A DNA stretch of 64,000 nucleotides from Maritimibacter alkaliphilus (GTDB taxonomy: Bacteria; Pseudomonadota; Alphaproteobacteria; Rhodobacterales; Rhodobacteraceae), in contig NZ_JAHVIT010000009.1 of NCBI RefSeq assembly GCF_019801605.1, positions 1-64,000 of the forward strand. The letters are read 5' to 3'. Position 1 is the first letter of the stretch. Every line of letters begins with the position of its first letter. The notes below the pieces were generated by a model. It ran no database searches. It saw only the letters and a program-made list of their open reading frames with translations, and had not been told where the DNA came from. Below are positions 43,824-51,980 of the stretch, piece by piece. The position numbers and the translations under genes are program-made.

Positions 43824-45332
43824 TCAGAACCGGAAGTCGTCCTGCGACCACATGTCGATCGGGATCGCGCCGCCGCCGTCGCGCTGGACGTCGATCTGCT
43901 GGCCCCGCCACAGGATGCGCCCGCCCCAGTCGGCGCGTTCGAAGCTCAGGTCGCGGTGATCGTAGATCCGGCCCCAGTCGCTCAGGTCGATCCGGTCCTG
44001 GCCGAACTGGAAGTCGGTGATCCGGTCGGTCTGGCCATCGGCGGTCACGACGAAGATGTCCTCGCCCGCGCCCCCGGTCATCACGTCGGCGCCGGGACCG
44101 GCGAAGATCAGGTCATCGCCGGCCCCGCCCAGCAACGTGTCGTTGCCCCAGAGCCCGCTGAGCAGGTCGTCGCCCGCCCCGCCGGTCAGCCGGTCATGGC
44201 CCCCGGTGCCGGTCTGCGGTGCGCCCAGGTCCTGCAGCGAGAGCGTCAGCCGGGCGACCCCGGGCCCGGTGCTGCCGCTGGCGAAGACCTGCAGGCTGTC
44301 GCCGGTGACGGCCGTGTCGAGCGCCTGCAGGTGGCCGATGTCCCAGCCGGTGTCCTGTGCCAGGCTCTGGTGGTGGAAGAGCCGCCCGCCGGGCAGCAGT
44401 TCGACCAGCGCCAGCCCCCCGTCGTTGCCCCCGGCGAGGATGAAGCTGCGCCCCGCGGCCTGGAAGGTGTCGAGCGCCTGCACCCCGCCGAAGCGCGTCT
44501 CGAGCGTGTCGTGCAGGATGTCCTCGACGAAGAGCACGCCCATGGGGTTGATCCGCACCGCGGCCAGCGTGCCGCTGAGCGCCGATCCGGCGATGACGAA
44601 GGACTGGCCGCCGGCCTCCAGCAGCGCGATATCCTCCAGCCCGTTGACCCAGAGCCCGTCCCGCGCCCCGAGGGAATCCCTGAGTTCGAGACTGTTTTGC
44701 GTCACCGCATGGACGCTGAGCCCGTCCTCCGAGGCCGAGGCGCTCACCACGAAGCGGGTGCCGCCGAGGTCGAGGCTCAGCAGGTCGGAGACGCCCGAGA
44801 GCGTGGTCTTTGGGGCATCCTCGACCTCCTGCAGCAGCTGGGCCTGCGCCAGCCCGTCGGACATCCGGTAGAGCGCCAGCCCCTCGCGGGCGGCGCTGGC
44901 GGCCACCATGTAGGTCTGGCCCCCGATCCGGAAGAGCTCCACCTCGGAGACGCCCAGGGGCTGGCCCCGGGTGTCGGTGACCGCCTGGCCGGCCGAGAGG
45001 GCGCCGCTGGCGGCGACCGGGTGCAGCCGGAGCTGCCCGGCCATGCCGGTGACCGACAGCAGCGCCCCGCCGGCGGTGCCGGTCATCTGGCCATCGGCCA
45101 GGTCCATGTCGCGCAGCAGCGGGGTGCCGGTGCCGCCGATGCCGCGCGCGGCGCCGTCCGAGACCGGGGCGCCGGAGCTGCGCAGGCCATAGCCCTGCAG
45201 CACGCCGCCGGGGCTGCTGCCGGCCCAGAGGTGCGGCCCGGCCGCGGCCCCCTCGGGCGTGCCGACGAGCAGCGCATCGTAGAGCAGGCCGGCGCTGCCG
45301 GGCAGGAAGGACTGGAAACTGAGCCGGTTCAT
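43824..45332 (-). CDS. Beta-propeller-like RTX protein
   Basis: A 502-residue protein from ATG 45332. Residues about 1-375 contain recurring blocks of the type GGQTYMVAASAAREGLALYRM, GGTRFVVSASASEDGLSVH and GRSFILAGGNDGGLALVEL, about 45-50 residues apart, which suggests a beta-propeller. A short RTX region (about 385-430) follows, then ITDFQFGQDRIDLSDWG, a serralysin-type C-terminal pattern. It does not carry the shared C-terminal module of its neighbours and ends MWSQDDFRF. Type I secretion is likely; role unknown. Confidence 0.8.
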   Translation of the reverse strand: MNRLSFQSFLPGSAGLLYDALLVGTPEGAAAGPHLWAGSSPGGVLQGYGLRSSGAPVSDGAARGIGGTGTPLLRDMDLADGQMTGTAGGALLSVTGMAGQLRLHPVAASGALSAGQAVTDTRGQPLGVSEVELFRIGGQTYMVAASAAREGLALYRMSDGLAQAQLLQEVEDAPKTTLSGVSDLLSLDLGGTRFVVSASASEDGLSVHAVTQNSLELRDSLGARDGLWVNGLEDIALLEAGGQSFVIAGSALSGTLAAVRINPMGVLFVEDILHDTLETRFGGVQALDTFQAAGRSFILAGGNDGGLALVELLPGGRLFHHQSLAQDTGWDIGHLQALDTAVTGDSLQVFASGSTGPGVARLTLSLQDLGAPQTGTGGHDRLTGGAGDDLLSGLWGNDTLLGGAGDDLIFAGPGADVMTGGAGEDIFVVTADGQTDRITDFQFGQDRIDLSDWGRIYDHRDLSFERADWGGRILWRGQQIDVQRDGGGAIPIDMWSQDDFRF

Positions 45333-45869
45333 CGGGGGCGATCCGTTGCTGACAGGGAGGGGAGCGGGGTCCGGAGGGGTGAGGCGTGAAAACCGGATTG
45401 GAGAGGAGACGGGGCAGGGGCGTGCTCACACCGGGGCGGGGGCGTGCTCCGCTTGTCGCTGCGCGACGCGGCCCCGGGCGGGATGTTTTGCGGCGACTTC
45501 GTGACCTTTGAGGACAGAACGGCATAAATTGTCGGGGTCTGGAGGGGGCAGAGGCATGCCTGACCTGGGCCTGACCTGGGCCTGGTGTGGGCCTGCATCG
45601 CGAGCGGGAGGTGGATCGGTCGGGCCCCGACATCGACCCGAAACCGGCCCGAAACAGGGGGTCTGCGGGCCCGGCGCAGACAGCAGGACCACAGGAGAGC
45701 GACGGGAGAGCGACGGGGGAACGATGGGAAATCGGCAGCAGGACGAGAGGGCGGAGCCGCCCCGGGGCGCGGCCTCCGACGATAACGGGTGTCGCCGGAA
45801 AAAATCGGTGTTAAACCGATGGATGATCCCTCAGGATAGATTTCAGCACATGACGGAGACTTGATTTCG
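45333..45869. other. 537-bp divergent spacer with repeats and an inverted repeat
   Basis: This separates the propeller-RTX gene (minus) from the module protein gene (plus) and should hold both promoters. I see no gene. Visible structure includes two copies of GGGGCxGGGGCGTGCTC 22 bp apart (45411-45449), an 11-bp array CCTGACCTGGG at 45559-45591 and the dyad ATCGGT-5-ACCGAT at 45804-45820, about 50 bp before the plus-strand start and a candidate operator. Confidence 0.5.
45804..45820. promoter_or_regulatory. Inverted repeat before the module-protein gene
   Basis: ATCGGT (45804-45809) and ACCGAT (45815-45820) are perfectly symmetrical around GTTAA. Position 50 bp before the start suggests a regulator site; the binder is unknown. 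Confidence 0.3.
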
Positions 45870-46436
45870 ATGACGGCCCCGGACGCTCAGAAGACCGCCC
45901 CGCTGCCCCAGGCAGGACAGACCCCGGCGCAGAGCCACAGTGAGATCCAGCAACTGCTGCGCGCCGAGATCGACGCGCTGAAGGAAACGCTCGAGACGCG
46001 GTTCGCGGAAATCGCGGCGCTGACCCAGCGGCTGGAAACCATTGCCGGGGATGCCCGCGGCGAGGCCGACGCCGAGATCGCCCGCCTCAAGCGCCGGCAC
46101 GCTGTCGAGATCGCGCTGATCCACGTCCGCGAGGCCAGCTGGAAGAATGGCCCGGCCCAGGGCGTGCCCGCCTTTGCCCGCCAGATCGAATACCTGGGCG
46201 AGAGCGAGCTCTTCGATCCCAGCTGGTACCTGAAGACCTATCCCGATGTCACCGAAAGCGGCATGAGCCCCAAGGAGCACTACGTGCGCGCCGGGGCCTT
46301 CGAAGGCCGCAACCCGGGGCCGAACTTCGACACGATGGCCTATTACACCGCCAACCCCGACATCGCCCAGGGCGGGTGGCCGGCGCTGGTCCACTACGAG
46401 GCCTTCGGCAAGGATGACGGCCGTCCGGTCGCCTGA
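45870..46436 (+). CDS. Small protein: coiled coil plus DPxWY/YPDV double module
   Basis: A 188-residue protein from ATG 45870, with GGAG 11 nt upstream (the in-frame TTG 45861 is too close to it). Residues about 25-90 are predicted coiled coil (EIDALKETLETRFAEIAAL). Residues 112-186 carry two modules: LFDPSWYLKTYPDV with HYVRAGAFEGR, then FDTMAYYTANPDIA with a degenerate second half. It closely resembles the protein at 35457. It ends 5 nt before the GT2-GT4 fusion, which itself carries the module, so the two probably act together. No catalytic domain is present. Confidence 0.7.
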   Translation: MTAPDAQKTAPLPQAGQTPAQSHSEIQQLLRAEIDALKETLETRFAEIAALTQRLETIAGDARGEADAEIARLKRRHAVEIALIHVREASWKNGPAQGVPAFARQIEYLGESELFDPSWYLKTYPDVTESGMSPKEHYVRAGAFEGRNPGPNFDTMAYYTANPDIAQGGWPALVHYEAFGKDDGRPVA

Positions 46437-46441
46437 ACCGC

Positions 46442-49291
46442 GTGAAGACGGACACCCCTGACAGGCCTCCGCCGGTCCAGGTGCCCTCGCCGGTGCCGGG
46501 ACAGGCGCTGACCGACTTCGACCCGATCTGGTACCTGCAGGCCAACGAGGACGTGCGGGCCGCCGGCATGGACCCCTGGGACCATTACCGTCTCGTCGGC
46601 CATGCCGAGGGACGGCCGGGCGCCCCCGTGCAGGCCTTCGACCTGGATCACCTGCTGTGGCGGGGCCAGGCCGAGACGGCCCAGCCCGCCCTCGAGACCC
46701 TGCTGGCCGAGGGCCCGCCACGGGAGCAGGCGGTCGCCGGCTGGGTGCTGGCGCGCTGGTACCTGGAGCAGGACCGGCCCGCCGAGGCCTGGGCCGCGAT
46801 CCGGCAGTTCCACGCCCACCCCGAGGGACCGCGCATCCTGCGCCATCCCGGCCCCTACCTGCTGGGGGTCCAGCTGGCGCTGCGTGCCGGCGACCCGGAG
46901 GCGGCGGCGGAGATCCTCGCCCGGGGACAGGAGCGTTTCGGGCCGCTGACGGATTTCGAACTGGCGGGGATCGAGCTGATCCGCGCCCGGCACGGGGACG
47001 ACTGGGAGATCACCGGTCACCTGGCCCGGCTCTACGTGGCGCAGGGGCTGCTGCCGATCCAGCTCGATCCGCTGGCCGAGGGCTGCCGCCTGGACCGGCT
47101 GACGGGGTTTGCCACGGCGCTGCCGCCGGAGGACCTGGGCCCGGCGGACAGGCTGCCGCTGGTCAGTGTCATCGTCCCGGTGTTCAACGGCGCCTCCGGC
47201 CTGGGGCTGGCCCTGCGGGGGTTGCGGGCCCAGAGCTGGCCCGCGCTGGAGATCCTGGTGGTGGATGACGGTTCCACCGATGACAGCCGGGCCATCGCCG
47301 AGGCCGAGGCGGCCCGGGACCCGCGGATCCGCGTCCTCGCGCTGGAGCGCAACCAGGGGGCCTACCCGGCGCGCAACGCCGGCATGGCCGCCGCCCGCGG
47401 CGCCTTCCTGACGGTCCATGACGCCGACGACTGGTCGCATCCGCAGAAGATCGAGATGCAGCTGCGCCCGCTCCTGGCCGAGCCCGAGCTGCAGGCGACG
47501 GTGTCGCACTGGGTGCGCGCGGGCGATGACCTGCAGATGACCCGCTGGCGGATGGAGGATCGCTGGATCTACCGCAATGTCTCCTCGCTGATGATCCGGG
47601 CCGGGATGCGCGACATCCTGGGCTACTGGGACCGGGTGCGGGTCAATGCGGATACCGAGTATTACTACCGCCTGATCACCGCCTACGGGGCGCAGAGCAT
47701 CCGCGAGGTCTGCCCCGGGGTGCCGCTGGCCTTCGGACGCACCGCGCCCGGCTCGCTGACCAACCGCAGCGCCACCCACCTGCGGACCCAGTTCCGGGGG
47801 GTGCGGCGCGACTACATGGAGGCGGCCCACTACTGGCACGCCCAGGCCGCCGGGCCCGACGACCTGCACATGGCCGAGCGCCCCGCCACGCGCCCGTTCC
47901 GCGTCCCCGCCGAGATCGGCCTGGGCGATCCCGATCCGGAGCCCTCGGAGTTCGACATCCTGGGGGCCTCGCCGCTCTTCGACGCCGACTGGTACCGGCT
48001 GAGCTTCCCGGACGTGATGCGCAGCGATGTCAGCCCGGTGCGCCACTACCTCGACAACGGCGCCCGCGAGGACCGCGATCCGGGGCCGGGGTTCAGCACC
48101 GGCGCCTACCGGCGTGCCCAGGACCTGCCCCCCGAGGTGGTGCCGCTGCTGCATTTCGAACGCGACGGCCGGGCCGCGGGGGCCGCGCCGCTGCCCGGGT
48201 TCCCGGGCGCGCTGGCCGGAGAGCTGAGCCACCAGAGCCCCGTCCTCGTCTTCGCCCATACCTCGGGCAAGACCCTGTTCGGGGCCGAGCGCAGCCTGCT
48301 GGGCGTGGTCCGCCGCCTGGCACAGGGCGGCGCCGCCCCGGTGGTCGTACTGCCGGCGCTGCGCAATCCCGCCTACCTGGAGGCGCTGCTGGAGATCTCG
48401 GCCGCGGTCGAGGTCGTGCCCCAGATCTGGCGCCACCTGAGCCGCCCGCCCCAGGCGCCCACGGTCGAGCTGATGCGCGCGCTGATCCGCAGGTATCAGC
48501 CGGTCGAGGTGCTGGTGAACACCATCGCGCTGGACGCGCCGCTGCTGGCGGCGCGGCAGGAGGGGGTCCCGAGCGTGGTCTACGTCCGGGAACTGCCCGC
48601 CGAGGACCAGGGCCTGTGCCGCATGCTGGGCGGCAGCGCCGAGGCGCTGCGCAGCGCGCTGCTGGCCGAGGCGGACCGTTTCCTCGCGACCTCCGGCCCC
48701 GTGGCCAGCTGGCTCGCCTGCCCCGAGCGGACCGAGATCCGGCCCAATTCCGTGGACCCGGACCTTTTCGACATGGCCTTCGCCCCGGGCCGGCCGCTGC
48801 GGGTCGCCCTGATCAGCAGCAATACCGCCAAGAAGGGGGTCTCGGACTTCCTGGCCGTGGCCCGGATCGCCGAAGCCGCCGGGCGCGGGATCCGGTTCCT
48901 CCTGATCGGGCCGCCGACCCCGGACCTGCACCTGATGCGCCCCTGGCCCGCGAACGTGGAATTCCGCGGCTACGCGCAGACCCCGGCCGAGGCTCTGGCC
49001 CAGACGGACCTGGTGCTGAGCCTGTCGAAATTCGCCGAGAGCTTCGGCCGCACGGTGCTGGAGGGCATGGCCGCGGGGCGTCCGGTGATCTGCTACGACC
49101 GGGGCGCGCCGCCGACCCTCGTGGAGAGCGGTGTCAGCGGCTTCGTGGTGCCGGCGGACGACCGCGAAGGCGTGGCGAACGCGGTCCTGGCGCTGGATGC
49201 CGCCCGCGGCCAGCTGCAGCGGATGAGTGACGCCGCCCGCAGACGGGCCCGCATCCTGCAGGCCCGGGCCTATGGCGCGCCCCCCGCCTGA
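46442..49291 (+). CDS. Bifunctional GT2-GT4 glycosyltransferase with repeat modules
   Basis: A 949-residue protein from GTG 46442, coupled to the preceding gene. The order is: module 1 (about 25-65, FDPIWYLQANEDV), a helical repeat region, GT2 domain (about 238-430, PLVSVIVPVFNG and the DADDW metal motif), module 2 (about 505-575, LFDADWYRLSFPDV), and a GT4 domain (about 595-945, KFAESFGRTVLEGMAAGRP). Such fusions often add two alternating sugars and so can polymerise. It is a candidate polymerase for the exported glycan. The N-terminal half is paralogous to the protein at 51981. Confidence 0.88.
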   Translation: MKTDTPDRPPPVQVPSPVPGQALTDFDPIWYLQANEDVRAAGMDPWDHYRLVGHAEGRPGAPVQAFDLDHLLWRGQAETAQPALETLLAEGPPREQAVAGWVLARWYLEQDRPAEAWAAIRQFHAHPEGPRILRHPGPYLLGVQLALRAGDPEAAAEILARGQERFGPLTDFELAGIELIRARHGDDWEITGHLARLYVAQGLLPIQLDPLAEGCRLDRLTGFATALPPEDLGPADRLPLVSVIVPVFNGASGLGLALRGLRAQSWPALEILVVDDGSTDDSRAIAEAEAARDPRIRVLALERNQGAYPARNAGMAAARGAFLTVHDADDWSHPQKIEMQLRPLLAEPELQATVSHWVRAGDDLQMTRWRMEDRWIYRNVSSLMIRAGMRDILGYWDRVRVNADTEYYYRLITAYGAQSIREVCPGVPLAFGRTAPGSLTNRSATHLRTQFRGVRRDYMEAAHYWHAQAAGPDDLHMAERPATRPFRVPAEIGLGDPDPEPSEFDILGASPLFDADWYRLSFPDVMRSDVSPVRHYLDNGAREDRDPGPGFSTGAYRRAQDLPPEVVPLLHFERDGRAAGAAPLPGFPGALAGELSHQSPVLVFAHTSGKTLFGAERSLLGVVRRLAQGGAAPVVVLPALRNPAYLEALLEISAAVEVVPQIWRHLSRPPQAPTVELMRALIRRYQPVEVLVNTIALDAPLLAARQEGVPSVVYVRELPAEDQGLCRMLGGSAEALRSALLAEADRFLATSGPVASWLACPERTEIRPNSVDPDLFDMAFAPGRPLRVALISSNTAKKGVSDFLAVARIAEAAGRGIRFLLIGPPTPDLHLMRPWPANVEFRGYAQTPAEALAQTDLVLSLSKFAESFGRTVLEGMAAGRPVICYDRGAPPTLVESGVSGFVVPADDREGVANAVLALDAARGQLQRMSDAARRRARILQARAYGAPPA

Positions 49292-49534
49292 AGGCCGGCC
49301 GCCGGTCCCGCCCCCCGACCGGGCGCGGGGCGCGGCGGGTCCGGCCGGGCCGCTCCGGGGAGTGCGCCGTGGAATGTGCGGGGGAGTGTGCGGGGGGTCG
49401 CGTCGGCGCTTGCCATGCGGCCTGTCTGGGGAGCTGTTCCGGAGCCTGTGCGGGAACCTGTTCGGGGGGCTGCGGCTGGACCGGCGCCGCCGGGCGGGCT
49501 ATAGGGCGGACCTCTGCGCTGCAAGGAACACCCG

Positions 49535-50527
49535 GTGACGACCCCCACTGCCAAGATCGCGATCCTGATGGCGACCTACAACGGCGCCGACTGCCTGCGC
49601 GCCCAGCTGGACAGTTTCGCCACCCAGACGGTGACCCCCGCGCTGATCCTGGTCAGCGACGACGGATCGCGGGACGACAGCCGCGCCATCGTGCAGGCCT
49701 TTGCCGAGGACAACCCGGCGCTGCAGGTCGAGCTGCTGGAGGGGCCGCGCAAGGGGGCCGCGCAGAACTTCCTGCACCTGCTGCAATCCTGTCCGCCGTG
49801 GATCGACTACGCCGCGCTTTCCGACCAGGACGACGTCTGGCTCGACGACAAGCTGGAACGCGGCCTGCGGGCCCTGCAGGGGGCCGAGGCGGCAGCGCAG
49901 CGGTCCGCCGCCCCCGTCCCTGAGCCCATCCCCACCCCTGCCGCGCCGCCGCGCCCGCGGCTCTTCTGCGGACGCAGCTGGGAATGCGACGCCACGCTGG
50001 GCAACCGCCGCCTGTCGCGCGGGTTGCGCCGGCCGGCCAGCTTCCGACATGCGCTGGTGCAGAACCTTGCGGGGGGCAACACGATGATGCTGGACCGCGC
50101 GGGGCTGGACCTGCTGCAGGCCGCCAGCCGCGAGGTGCGCAAGCTGGTGGTGCATGACTGGTGGATCTACCAGCTGATCACCGGGGTCGGGGGCGAGATC
50201 CTCTTCGACCCCGTGCCGCTGCTGCTCTATCGCCAGCACCAGGGCAACCTGATCGGCGCCAACCGCGGACTGGTGGCCAAGCGGGTGCGCCTGCGGATGC
50301 TGTTCAACGGCCGCTTCCGGCGCTGGAACACGATCAACATCGCGGCGCTGCGCGGCTCGGCGCACCGGCTGACCCCGGAGAACCGGCAGGTGCTGGAGCT
50401 CTTTGCCGAAGAGCGCAACGGGCCGCCGCTGCAGCGGCTCTCGATGCTGCGCCGCTCGGGCCTGCACCGGCAGGGTCTGGCCGGGCAGATGTCGCTCTAC
50501 CTCGCGGCCCTGCTGCGCCGCTTCTGA
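49535..50527 (+). CDS. GT2-family glycosyltransferase (rhamnosyltransferase-like)
   Basis: A 330-residue protein from GTG 49535, with AAGGA 7 nt upstream. KIAILMATYNGADCLRAQLD at the N-terminus, VSDDGSRDDS and ALSDQDDVWLDDKLE are the GT2 nucleotide and metal motifs, in the pattern seen in rhamnosyltransferases. The insert around 125-145 is Pro/Ala-rich. No membrane span is evident. dTDP-rhamnose from rfbCBDA is a plausible donor. Confidence 0.85.
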   Translation: MTTPTAKIAILMATYNGADCLRAQLDSFATQTVTPALILVSDDGSRDDSRAIVQAFAEDNPALQVELLEGPRKGAAQNFLHLLQSCPPWIDYAALSDQDDVWLDDKLERGLRALQGAEAAAQRSAAPVPEPIPTPAAPPRPRLFCGRSWECDATLGNRRLSRGLRRPASFRHALVQNLAGGNTMMLDRAGLDLLQAASREVRKLVVHDWWIYQLITGVGGEILFDPVPLLLYRQHQGNLIGANRGLVAKRVRLRMLFNGRFRRWNTINIAALRGSAHRLTPENRQVLELFAEERNGPPLQRLSMLRRSGLHRQGLAGQMSLYLAALLRRF

Positions 50528-50747
50528 TCCCGCCCCGTCCGTCATGGGGCTTTCACGACCTGTCGCGGCCGATGGCGGGTGGTCCCGCCTGGTCCCGCGT
50601 GTCGGCCCCTTCCCGGCGCATTTCCCGGCCTGCTCCCGAGGGTGTTGCGCGGCTGTGGCCTGCGTGCGCGGCCACAGGGGTTTGCTCATCTCCCGGCCCT
50701 AGAAGGCCCCTGCGCGGCAGGCGGCCGTGCAGAGCAAGGGATGTTCC

Positions 50748-51878
50748 ATGTCACAGACCACGCCCCGGATCGGCCTGCCCCTCCTGCAACCTGCGCAGGC
50801 CCAGAAACATGTCACCCACAACACGGCCCTGCAGCAGCTGGATGCGGTCGTCCAACTGTCTCTGAACGGCTTTTCAGAGACTGTTCCGCCGGCCGACCCC
50901 GAGGCCGGGGACTGCCACGGTCTGGGGGCCGGCGCGACCGGGGCCTGGGCGGGCCACGACGGAGCGGTCGCGCTCTGGGACGGCACCGGCTGGCTGTTCC
51001 TGCCCCCGCGGGAGGGCTGGCGCGCCTGGGGACAGGCCGAGGGCGAGCTGCGCCTGTGGCAGGACGAGGCCTGGCGTGCCGAGCCGTTGCAGCCGCAGGG
51101 CGCGCAGCGGATGGGCATCAACACCGGCGCCGACGACGTGAACCGCCTCGCCGTCGCCTCCGAGGCGAGCCTGCTGACCCATGCCGGTGCCGGTCACCAG
51201 CTGAAGATCAACAAGGCGGGCGCGACCGACACCGCCGCATTGCTGTTCCAGTCGAACTGGACCGGCCATGCCGAGATGGGGCTGGCGGGAGAGAACGGCT
51301 GGTCGCTGAAGGTCAGCCCCGACGGCGGCAGCTGGACCACGGCGCTGCAGGTGGATCCCGCCACCGGGCTGGCGAGCGGGGCCGCGGTGCAGCAGGGGGC
51401 GGGCGATGTCACACCGGGACGGCTGATGCGGGCCGACTACGGCTATGGGCCGGGCAACCTGCTGGGCAGCGTGGGGCAGAGCGACGGCCAGCCCACCGGG
51501 GCGGTGATCGAACGCGGGAGCACCGCCAACGGGCAGTATGTCCGCTTTGCCGATGGCACGCAGATCTGCACCCACCAGGTCACCGCCGGCAGCATCACCA
51601 GCTATGGCACGGGCACCTGGGGCGATCCCTACCGCAGCCCCTCGGTGAACTGGACCTACCCGGCAGCCTTTGCCTCGGGCAGCCAGCCCACCCTGATCGC
51701 CAGCGCCTGCCTCAGCGCGGCAACCCCCACGGGCGGCGGGCGCCGGGCCCTGCTGGTGGCGCCGTCCAGCGACATCTATCCCACGATCGCCTATTCCATC
51801 ATCGTCCATCGGCAGGGCACGGACACCAACCCCGATAGCCCTGTCCTGCACCTGACGGCCTTCGGCCTCTGGGTCTGA
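50748..51878 (+). CDS. DUF2793 protein, phage tail-fibre-like
   Basis: A 376-residue protein from ATG 50748, with AAGGG 7 nt upstream. IGLPLLQPAQAQKHVTHNTA near the N-terminus is the DUF2793 signature, often found in tail-associated proteins of Rhodobacteraceae prophages and gene transfer agents. The middle (QLKINKAGATDTAALLFQ) and C-terminus (GSITSYGTGTWGDPYRSPS) look like repetitive beta-structured fibre sequence. No other phage genes are present. A glycan-binding or matrix role is possible; secretion route unclear. Confidence 0.7.
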   Translation: MSQTTPRIGLPLLQPAQAQKHVTHNTALQQLDAVVQLSLNGFSETVPPADPEAGDCHGLGAGATGAWAGHDGAVALWDGTGWLFLPPREGWRAWGQAEGELRLWQDEAWRAEPLQPQGAQRMGINTGADDVNRLAVASEASLLTHAGAGHQLKINKAGATDTAALLFQSNWTGHAEMGLAGENGWSLKVSPDGGSWTTALQVDPATGLASGAAVQQGAGDVTPGRLMRADYGYGPGNLLGSVGQSDGQPTGAVIERGSTANGQYVRFADGTQICTHQVTAGSITSYGTGTWGDPYRSPSVNWTYPAAFASGSQPTLIASACLSAATPTGGGRRALLVAPSSDIYPTIAYSIIVHRQGTDTNPDSPVLHLTAFGLWV

Positions 51879-51900
51879 CGGCCCACGGGGCCGCACGGCC

Positions 51901-51966
51901 AAGGCACGGGACCAAGGCACCGGGCCGAAACACGGGGCCGAAACACGGGACCAAGACACGGGGCCG
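51901..51966. repeat. 13-bp tandem array between convergent genes
   Basis: Five consecutive units of 12-14 bp, such as AAGGCACGGGACC and AAACACGGGGCCG, fill the spacer between the DUF2793 gene and the convergent GT2 gene. Confidence 0.7.
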
Positions 51967-51980
51967 AGCGCCCGCGGAGC

